Below, piece by piece: positions 4,830 to 10,324 of a DNA stretch of 10,324 bases. This stretch comes from Bifidobacteriaceae bacterium. Lineage in GTDB: Bacteria > Actinomycetota > Actinomycetes > Actinomycetales > WQXJ01. Each line of letters opens with the position of its first letter. Position 1 is the stretch's first letter. The stretch lies in assembly GCA_031261885.1 (NCBI GenBank), contig JAISIU010000267.1:1-10324 (forward strand), in the 5' to 3' direction. The notes under the pieces were generated by a model. That model was given only the letters and a program-made list of their open reading frames with translations. It was not told the DNA's origin and did no database searches. A program made the translations under genes and the position numbers.

Positions 4830-4965
4830 GTCTTGCTTGACCATCGATGTTTCAAGGCTGCCCGCGGAGGCTGGGGGAACCCTGGGAAAGCCCTTGGGTT
4901 TGCCCACGAATCGGCCCGGCGGGCGCGGCACACCCCGCGAACTCCGTTACCCCTGTGACTCAAGT
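4830..4965 (+). promoter_or_regulatory. Probable c-di-AMP riboswitch (ydaO-yuaA type) ahead of the amidase gene
   Basis: The leader of the amidase gene contains, in order, motifs resembling the ydaO-yuaA riboswitch. A GCGGAGGCTGGGGGAACCC block ends at 4882, and its AACCC (4878-4882) pairs with GGGTT (4896-4900) around an inner GGG-AAAG-CCC hairpin. GAATCGGCC follows (4908-4916). Then a hairpin GCGGG (4919-4923)/CCCGC (4934-4938) is directly followed by GAACTCCGTTACCC (4939-4952). The known family shows the same succession: GGGGGAACC, ACCC...GGGT stem, GAATC, hairpin, then GAAxCCGTCAGCTAACC. The last block here lacks the CAGC. An upstream CTTGA/TCAAG hairpin (4836-4856) may be the 5' helix. 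In actinobacteria this class often precedes wall-hydrolase genes, matching the gene 66 bp on. Boundaries are approximate; ligand response is inferred. Confidence 0.6.
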
Positions 4966-5030
4966 TGTTAAAGTGAAAGAAGTTATGGCTTCGCACCCGA
5001 TTCACTCTGACAGAAGCTAGGGAGTCCTCG

Positions 5031-7478
5031 ATGAGGCACGTTCACCCGTCCGCGACCACCGCCCCGGCGGCCGCCACGCCGCCCCGACCCGCCCGGCCGG
5101 CCCGGTGGGGCCGCCGCGCCCGGACCGTCGCCGCCGTGGCCGCCCTCGCCATCGCCGGAAGCGCCACCCCGGCGTTCGCGGCCACGTCCGATGGCGGCAC
5201 GGCCGGTTCGCCGACCATCGAACTGGCCGGAACCACGGCCACGCAGTCGCCTTCCGCGCCCGCGGCCGATGCCGGACGGTCGCCCTCGCAGGTCACCGCG
5301 GGTCCCGCGCCCCTCGCCGTCGCGCTCCCGGACGCCACCGGCGGCATCCAATCGCTGCCGCTCGCCCGCGTCACGGCCGGCACCGCGACCGCCGCCACAC
5401 CGGGCGCGGCCGTCGTCGTCCAATCGGCCGCCCACCTCGGGCTCGCCGCCCTCGGCATCGCCGCCCCGGCCTCCCCGGCCACACAGGTCACCGCCGCCGT
5501 CGCGTTCAAGGCCGCGGCCGCCAAGGCCGGCGCCACGGCCCGCGTCACGGACGCCGCCTACCGCGTGGGCGGCGCGGCCACCGAAACCCTCCGGGCCGCG
5601 GCGGCCACCACCGCCCAAGCCGTCCCGGCCGACGCCACCCAGGACACGGCGCCGAGCACACCAGCCATCACCACGCTCCCCGTCGCCACCGACCCGTTCA
5701 CCGTCGCGGGCGTCACGTGGAAGTCCGGCGCCGCCCCCGCCCAGGTCCTCATGCGCACCTACACCGCCGGGCAGTGGAGCGACTGGCAGGCCATGGAGAA
5801 CTCGGCCACCGAGGGCGGCCCGACCCCCGGCAGCGCCGAGGCCAAGCACGCCACACCCGGCACCGAGCCGTTCGTCGCCGCCGGCTCCACCGGCGTCCAG
5901 GTCAAGATCGTCCCCGCCACCGGCCAAGCCGCCCCCTCGGGCCTGAAGATCCAGCTGATCGACCCCGACAAGACCCCCCAAACCCCGACCCAGGGCGAGG
6001 ACACCGCGCAACCCAACCCGCCGACATCGGACACCGGCCAAACCGGCCAAACCGCCCAAGCCGACCCCACCGTCAAAGGCGCCGCCACGACATCGGACAC
6101 CCAAACCCAGGTCCAGGCCGCCGACCTCGAGGCCGCCACCCCCACCGCCACGCCGACCCCGACCGCGACACCCACGCCGAACACCCCCGCCCAGAGCGCG
6201 ACGCCCACCACCAAACCCGCGATCAGCACGCCGGCCGCCGCCACGGTCCCGCCACCCGTCATCCACTCCCGCGCCGAATGGGGCGCCGACGAATCCCTCG
6301 TGGGCCACAACCTGCGCTACTTCACGACCCTGCGCGGCGCCATCGTCCACCACACGGACGGCGTCAACAATTACACGCAGGCCCAGGTCCCCGGCATCCT
6401 GCGCGGCATCCTCGCCTACCACACCCAGACCCAGGGCTGGAACGACATCGGCTACAACCTGCTCATCGACCGCTACGGCGGCGTCTGGGAAGGCCGCGCT
6501 GGCGGCGTCACGAAGAACGTGCGCGGCTCGCACGCCAACAACTTCAACGACGAGACCACGGGCATCGCGGTGCTCGGCAACTTCGAGGACGCCGACATCC
6601 CCGACGTCGCCTTCGACTCGCTGGCCCAGACCATCGCCTGGCGGCTCGACGCCGTGGGCGGCATCACGAACCTGACGGGCTCCACCACCTACGCGACGGA
6701 CGGCAAGGTCCACCCCGTCATCATGGGACACCGCGACGCCGTCTACACCTCGCACGGCATCACCTACAACCAGACGGACTGCCCGGGCCAGTATCTGTGG
6801 GCCAAACTGCCGCAGCTGCGCCTGCTGGCCGCCGCCGACGCCTCCGGCATGGCCGCGCTCCAGGGCCAGATCGCGCGGCTCACGCTGACCGGGACCAAAC
6901 TGGCCGCCAAGGGCGCGCCCGCCACCTACTGGATGACGATCCCCGGCGGCGCCGGCTCCTCGGGCACCGTGGCGCTGCAGCGCTACCGCAAGGGCACGTG
7001 GCAGACGGCCGCGACCACCGCCATCGTCGACGGCTCGGCCTCCGTGACGCTGACCGCGAAGGCGACATGGACCTACCGGGCCGTGCTGCTGGCGTTCACG
7101 CCGCCCGTCGGGTCGCTGGCCCCGGCCAGCACCACGTCCGCCGAGGTCGTGACCACGCGCGTGGTCGGCGCCACGCCGCACGCCACGCCGAAGGCCTACG
7201 CCCCGACCTACCAGACGAAGGCGACGAGCGCGCTCATCACGGTCCTGTGGAAGAACCCGTACCGGTACCGGCCGCGCAAGGTCGAGCTGCAGACCTACCG
7301 GTCCGGCCGCTGGCGCGTCGTCAAGACGCTGACCTTCAAGAAGGGCGCGGCCACGCGCACCACGAAACTCGGCATCAAGGCCACCACGAAGCTGCGCGTG
7401 CGTGTGTCCGCCAAGTCCGTGCCGAGCGGCCGGACCCGCAAGAAGACGGCCTCGTTCAAGATCAAACCGTGGAGCTGA
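5031..7478 (+). CDS. Secreted N-acetylmuramoyl-L-alanine amidase (PGRP/amidase_2) with flanking wall modules
   Basis: The start ATG has GGGAG at 5020-5024, 6 nt upstream. The 815-residue product opens with a long basic Pro-rich n-region and a hydrophobic core ending in ATPAFA, with cleavage expected after Ala50. An Ala-rich region follows. Residues about 221-315 resemble the module common in actinobacterial amidases (VTWKSG, VLMRTYTAGQWSDWQ, GTEPFVA, LIDPD). A Thr/Pro-rich linker runs to about 410. The PGRP/amidase_2 domain spans about 411-595, starting IHSRAEWGA, with IVHHTDG (His440/441), NDIGYNLLID, WEGRAGG, GHRDAV (His567) and TDCPG (Cys584). The His/His/Cys zinc ligands are therefore present and the enzyme should cleave the lactyl-L-Ala amide of peptidoglycan. 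Two related beta-rich modules at about 625-690 (VALQRYRKGTW) and 720-815 (VELQTYRSGRW) end the protein; the last is strongly basic and may bind the wall. Expression is probably controlled by the upstream riboswitch. Confidence 0.92.
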   Translation: MRHVHPSATTAPAAATPPRPARPARWGRRARTVAAVAALAIAGSATPAFAATSDGGTAGSPTIELAGTTATQSPSAPAADAGRSPSQVTAGPAPLAVALPDATGGIQSLPLARVTAGTATAATPGAAVVVQSAAHLGLAALGIAAPASPATQVTAAVAFKAAAAKAGATARVTDAAYRVGGAATETLRAAAATTAQAVPADATQDTAPSTPAITTLPVATDPFTVAGVTWKSGAAPAQVLMRTYTAGQWSDWQAMENSATEGGPTPGSAEAKHATPGTEPFVAAGSTGVQVKIVPATGQAAPSGLKIQLIDPDKTPQTPTQGEDTAQPNPPTSDTGQTGQTAQADPTVKGAATTSDTQTQVQAADLEAATPTATPTPTATPTPNTPAQSATPTTKPAISTPAAATVPPPVIHSRAEWGADESLVGHNLRYFTTLRGAIVHHTDGVNNYTQAQVPGILRGILAYHTQTQGWNDIGYNLLIDRYGGVWEGRAGGVTKNVRGSHANNFNDETTGIAVLGNFEDADIPDVAFDSLAQTIAWRLDAVGGITNLTGSTTYATDGKVHPVIMGHRDAVYTSHGITYNQTDCPGQYLWAKLPQLRLLAAADASGMAALQGQIARLTLTGTKLAAKGAPATYWMTIPGGAGSSGTVALQRYRKGTWQTAATTAIVDGSASVTLTAKATWTYRAVLLAFTPPVGSLAPASTTSAEVVTTRVVGATPHATPKAYAPTYQTKATSALITVLWKNPYRYRPRKVELQTYRSGRWRVVKTLTFKKGAATRTTKLGIKATTKLRVRVSAKSVPSGRTRKKTASFKIKPWS

Positions 7479-7484
7479 CGGGCT

Positions 7485-7501
7485 CCGGGGCCGCCGCCCG
7501 G
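7485..7501. terminator. Possible bidirectional hairpin between convergent genes
   Basis: CCGGG (7485-7489) and CCCGG (7497-7501) form a GC-only stem in the 40-bp gap between the amidase stop (7478) and the stop of the convergent gene (7519). No U-tract follows, which is common for actinobacterial hairpin terminators. Position is the main argument. Confidence 0.35.
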
Positions 7502-7518
7502 TCCGGGTCCGCGCCCGG

Positions 7519-8178
7519 TCAGCCCTGCGCGGCTGCCTGCTCCTCGGGCGTGCGCTGACGCCAGCCGTCGTAGACGATGTCCTGGTCGTCGAAGCCCCGG
7601 TAGCGGCGCTGCCGCGCCTCCCAGCCGTCGACGGCCAACTGGCGGGCCGCCTGCCTCGTGAAGATGTCCTCCATCTTCTCCTGGCCCGGCAGCCACACCC
7701 ACTGCGGCGCGACGAGCACGGGCGGGTCGTCCGGCTTGGAGCCCATGTTCAGGCGCAGGTCCAGCAGGCAGGCGTGCTCGTAGTCGTAGCGGTCCTTGAC
7801 GGCCTGGAGGTCCGCCAGCTCGCGCTCGAACTCGTCGTGGAGCCGGGTGCGGAAGCGGATGACCGTGCGGTTGTGCTCATGGCCGCGCATGCCGCGGTGG
7901 TGGATCGAGATGTCGACGGGCTCGCCGGCGCCGCCCGGCTCCGCCGCGTGGCCCAGGGGGTTGTACTCCATGTCGACGTCCCAGGCGCGGGAGTATTCGG
8001 AGCGGAGGCGCCAGGCCAGCTGGTGGCCGATCACGCGCTCGGACGCGGTGATCGGCACCTGGACGGTCTCCAGCAGCGAGTATTCGTCGAGGATCACGGT
8101 GGTCAGGGCGGTGCGCAGGCGGGCTTGGACGTCACGATATGGCATGGGGATGAGTTTAGTCAGGCCCTCCGGGGTCAT
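7519..8178 (-). CDS. Uncharacterised protein resembling a PD-(D/E)XK-like family with altered active-site residues
   Basis: The product has 219 residues if started at the ATG 8178; an in-frame ATG at 8145 (MPYRDVQ) is the alternative. Neither has a Shine-Dalgarno at a normal distance. The middle follows the layout of small bacterial proteins with a restriction-endonuclease-like fold. It shows ERVIGHQLAWRL (Glu47), AWDVDMEYNPLG (Glu71), PVDISIHHRG (Asp89), NRTVIRFRTR and LADLQAVKDRYDYEHACLLD. In that family I recall FPDIIVHRRG, NLLVIEVKK and LxxYKxxxGYxxA at the equivalent places. If the alignment is right, the catalytic E-x-K has become R-x-R (Arg108, Arg110), so nuclease activity is doubtful. 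The C-terminal 70 residues (PQWVWLPGQEKMEDIFTRQA and on) are unrecognised. It is divergent from the transporter gene and convergent with the amidase gene. Family assignment is from memory of motif order. Confidence 0.7.
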   Translation of the reverse strand: MTPEGLTKLIPMPYRDVQARLRTALTTVILDEYSLLETVQVPITASERVIGHQLAWRLRSEYSRAWDVDMEYNPLGHAAEPGGAGEPVDISIHHRGMRGHEHNRTVIRFRTRLHDEFERELADLQAVKDRYDYEHACLLDLRLNMGSKPDDPPVLVAPQWVWLPGQEKMEDIFTRQAARQLAVDGWEARQRRYRGFDDQDIVYDGWRQRTPEEQAAAQG

Positions 8179-8194
8179 CGCAAAGTTTTAGTAG

Positions 8195-8208
8195 TGAAAC
8201 CGGTTTGA
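8195..8208. promoter_or_regulatory. LacI/GalR-type operator-like palindrome
   Basis: TGAAACCGGTTTGA has a perfect 10-bp core palindrome, AAACCGGTTT (8197-8206), with the central CG and AAAC/GTTT arms typical of LacI/GalR-family operators; the outermost pair is off by one base. It lies 16-30 bp upstream of the minus-strand ATG at 8178, where it would cover that gene's promoter, and about 140 bp upstream of the transporter start. No LacI-family gene is in the window. Confidence 0.4.
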
Positions 8209-8334
8209 TTCAGTACAGAAAGTTTGCGCGGATCGCCAGGTTGGGCGGAAGGGGCGCACGATGACGTGGCGGGGCGGCCGGGCGGGGCGGGCGGTCCCCG
8301 CACCCGGTTCGCGCCGCCGGGCGCCAAATGGGGC

Positions 8335-8346
8335 TATTCTCATCCG
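8335..8346 (+). promoter_or_regulatory. -10 element of the transporter gene, probably leaderless
   Basis: TATTCT (8335-8340) is followed by 6 nt and then the GTG start at 8347. A transcript from this -10 would begin at or next to the initiation codon, and no Shine-Dalgarno is present. The GC-rich stretch upstream (about 8240-8330) contains a GCGGGG/CCCCGC hairpin but no clear -35, and nothing resembling the riboswitch seen before the amidase gene. Confidence 0.5.
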
Positions 8347-10324
8347 GTGTCCCAGCGCACGAGCCCCCGCAGTGGAGGCGGCCCCAACGAGGGCGGCAAC
8401 CCACTCAAACGCCTGATCATCGGCCGGCCCAAGGAGTCGGCCGAGACGGCCCGGGCCGTCCTGCCGAAAGCCATCGCGCTCCCCGTCTTCGCCTCCGACG
8501 CACTCAGCTCCGTCGCCTACGCGCCCGACGAGATCCTGCTGGCCCTCTCGGCCGCCGGCCTCGCCGCCGCCAAGCTCGCGCCGTGGGTGGCCGTCGCCGT
8601 GGCCGTCGTGCTGGCCGTCGTCGTCCTGTCCTACCGCCAGAACGTCCACGCCTACCCGTCCGGCGGCGGCGACTACGAGGTGGCCAGCGACAACCTGGGC
8701 CGGCCCGCCGGCCTCGTGGTCGGCTCCGCCCTGCTGGCCGACTACGTGCTGACCGTCGCCGTGTCCGTGTCCTCCGGCACCGACTATCTCGTCTCGATGA
8801 TCCCGTCGCTCGACCGCTACTCCGTGTGGATCGCGCTGGCCGTCATCGCCTTCCTCACGGTGCTGAACCTCAGGGGCATCCGCGAGAGCGGCAAGGCACT
8901 GGCGTTCCCCGTCTACGGCTTCATGGCCGCCATCGGCATCACGGTGCTGACCGGCCTCGCGGAGGACCTCACGGGCCACCTCCACATGGCGGAGAGCGCC
9001 GCGTACTCGATCGTGCCGACCACGAGCGTGACCGTCGGCCTCGGGTCCGTGGCCGGCATGTTCCTGCTGGCCCGGGCGTTCTCCTCGGGTTCGGCCGCCC
9101 TGACCGGCGTCGAGGCGATCTCGAACGGCGTCCCGAACTTCCGCAAACCGAAGTCCCGCAACGCCGCCACCACGCTCGCGATCCTCGGCACCATCTCGGT
9201 CACGATGATGCTGGCCATCACAATCCTCGCGAACCGCACGGGCGTCCACTACGTGCAGAACCCCGCCACGGAGCTCGTCGACCAGGCCGGCAACCCGGCC
9301 GGCGCCGCCTACCAGCAGCACCCGGCCATCTCGCAGATCGCGCTCGCCGTCTTCCACAGCGCCCGGCCCCTGTTCTTCATCGTCGCGGGGCTCACCTGCA
9401 TCATCCTGTTCCTGGCCGCGAACACCGCGTTCAACGGCTTCCCCACCCTCGCGAGCGTCCTGGCCCGCGACTCCTACCTACCCCACCAGCTGCGCCGCCG
9501 CGGCGACCGCCTCGCCTACTCGAACGGCATCCTGCTGCTGGCCGTCGCCGCCGCCCTGCTCGTCTTCATCTTCCAGGCCAACGTCAACCGGCTGATCCAG
9601 CTGTACATCGTCGGCGTGTTCATCTCGTTCACCACCTCGCAGTTCGGCATGATCCGGCACTGGGGCCGGCTGCTCCGCCTCGAACCATCGCGCCGCCGCC
9701 GCTTCGTGATGTGGCGCAGCCGCATCATCAACATCATCGGCTTCCTCTTGACCGCGACCGTGCTGATCGTCGTGCTCATCACGAAGTTCACGCGCGGCGC
9801 CTGGATGACGCTGCTGCTCATGGCCATCCTGTTCCTCTGGATGAACCGGGTCCACGCCCACTACACCACCGTGTCCGAGGAACTCGCCGTCCAGGGCGAC
9901 CCGGCCGACGCCCGCAAGCTGCCGTCCCGCGTCCACGCCATCGTGCTCGTCTCGAAGCTGAACCGGCCGGCCATGCGCGCCATCGCCTACGCCCGCGCCA
10001 CCAGGCCCGCCCACCTCGAGGTCATCACCGTGGGCGTCTCCGACACCGGCCTCAAGACGCTGCGCGCCGACTGGGACCGGCTCGGCGTGCCGCTGCCGCT
10101 CACCGTGATCGGCTCCCCGTACCGCGCGATCACCCGGCCCGTCACGAGCCACATCCACGAGGTCAAGAAGGCCCACCCGGACGAGCTGATCGTCGTCTAC
10201 ATCCCCGAGTACGTCGTGGCGCACCGCTGGCAGGAGATGCTGCACAACCAGACGGCTCTGCGCCTCACGCTCCGGCTGCGCCGCATCAAGAAGGTCGTGG
10301 TCGCGACCGTCCCGTGGATCCTCG
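8347..10324 (+). CDS. kimA: KimA-type APC-superfamily potassium transporter (3' end beyond window)
   Basis: From GTG 8347 the frame is open to the window end (659 codons). After a short hydrophilic leader comes the KimA-like start NPLKRLIIGRP, then FASDALSSVAYAPDEILLAL (TM1), LSYRQNVHAYPSGGGDYEVA, and LADYVLTVAVSVSSGTDYLV, NLRGIRESGKALAFPVY. Further membrane segments include LFFIVAGLTCIILFLAANTA and IQLYIVGVFISFTTSQFGM. Asp51, Tyr58 and Asp132 fall at the spacing I recall for the K+-site residues Asp36, Tyr43 and Asp117 of B. subtilis KimA (constant offset of 15). About 12 membrane helices end near residue 500. A cytosolic domain follows (LPSRVHAIVLVSKLNRPAMR, LIVVYIPEYVV), like the C-terminal domain of KimA. 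The family imports K+ with H+ and is inhibited by c-di-AMP in Firmicutes. Other APC substrates cannot be excluded. Confidence 0.85.
   Translation, partial: MSQRTSPRSGGGPNEGGNPLKRLIIGRPKESAETARAVLPKAIALPVFASDALSSVAYAPDEILLALSAAGLAAAKLAPWVAVAVAVVLAVVVLSYRQNVHAYPSGGGDYEVASDNLGRPAGLVVGSALLADYVLTVAVSVSSGTDYLVSMIPSLDRYSVWIALAVIAFLTVLNLRGIRESGKALAFPVYGFMAAIGITVLTGLAEDLTGHLHMAESAAYSIVPTTSVTVGLGSVAGMFLLARAFSSGSAALTGVEAISNGVPNFRKPKSRNAATTLAILGTISVTMMLAITILANRTGVHYVQNPATELVDQAGNPAGAAYQQHPAISQIALAVFHSARPLFFIVAGLTCIILFLAANTAFNGFPTLASVLARDSYLPHQLRRRGDRLAYSNGILLLAVAAALLVFIFQANVNRLIQLYIVGVFISFTTSQFGMIRHWGRLLRLEPSRRRRFVMWRSRIINIIGFLLTATVLIVVLITKFTRGAWMTLLLMAILFLWMNRVHAHYTTVSEELAVQGDPADARKLPSRVHAIVLVSKLNRPAMRAIAYARATRPAHLEVITVGVSDTGLKTLRADWDRLGVPLPLTVIGSPYRAITRPVTSHIHEVKKAHPDELIVVYIPEYVVAHRWQEMLHNQTALRLTLRLRRIKKVVVATVPWIL

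Noticed and set aside
4946..4959. MtrA-like direct repeat upstream of the amidase gene (complement reads GTCACAGGGGTAAC)
   Set aside because: It resembles reported MtrA boxes and would suit a wall hydrolase, but it overlaps the conserved 3' block of the probable riboswitch, which explains these bases better. Retained only as an alternative.
4568..5005. Minus-strand frame whose C-terminus reads LVAQGIEHLPPEQGVAGSNP
   Set aside because: This is the well-known spurious translation of a tRNA gene; it covers the tRNA-Arg and the riboswitch region.
4983..7181. Open frame of 732 codons antisense to the amidase gene, and an 817-codon frame overlapping it on the plus strand
   Set aside because: Both are Gly/Arg- or Arg/Pro/His-dominated translations caused by extreme GC3 of the amidase gene. 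The amidase frame has the ribosome site, signal peptide and all domain motifs.
8188..9357. 389-codon minus-strand frame, and the minus-strand frame at 9478-10245
   Set aside because: Both are antisense to the KimA-like transporter, which has coherent membrane segments and family motifs; the antisense products are low-complexity and Asp/Gly/Arg-rich.

Overview
The window comes from a high-GC Gram-positive bacterium (Actinomycetota). The right half is about 70% GC by eye with strongly GC-biased third codon positions, which opens long spurious antisense frames. It encodes an actinobacterial-style PGRP amidase, and several starts look leaderless. I cannot name a genus. The left part, up to the tRNA-Arg near 4.6 kb, is visibly less GC-rich and its genes use mixed third positions, so it looks like an accessory region.

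Layout. 1-82 is the start of a minus-strand gene leaving the window, encoding a Pro/Gln/Tyr-rich N terminus. 83-436 is non-coding. 437-1660 encodes a secreted lipoprotein that is almost entirely seven RCC1-type propeller repeats. 1726-1938 is a small unrecognised ORF. 1997-4648 is a compact islet: a decayed full-length copy of tRNA-Arg (2047-2119), a frameshifted vapC fragment (2128-2342), an intact HTH-antitoxin/PIN-toxin pair (2343-3328), a 49-codon MazF C-terminal remnant (3501-3647), an intact vapBC pair (3654-4299) and the intact tRNA-Arg(CCG) (4576-4648). All of these are on the minus strand. The islet is therefore framed by a direct repeat of the tRNA and its 3' flank, has no integrase, and contains only intact or broken toxin-antitoxin genes.

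From about 4.8 kb the sequence looks like core genome. A probable c-di-AMP (ydaO-type) riboswitch at about 4830-4965 precedes a large secreted PGRP/amidase-2 protein (5031-7478). It converges on a 219-residue protein (7519-8178, minus) that resembles a PD-(D/E)XK-like family with altered catalytic positions. Divergent from that gene, 8347 to the window end encodes a KimA-type APC potassium transporter, open at the right edge and apparently leaderless. The intergenic region between the last two genes carries a LacI/GalR-type palindrome.

How the genes fit together. The left half is an addiction-module islet at a tRNA. The right half holds two genes whose families are classical c-di-AMP targets elsewhere, a riboswitch-controlled wall hydrolase and a KimA-type K+ importer. 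This suggests, without proving, joint control of wall turnover and turgor.
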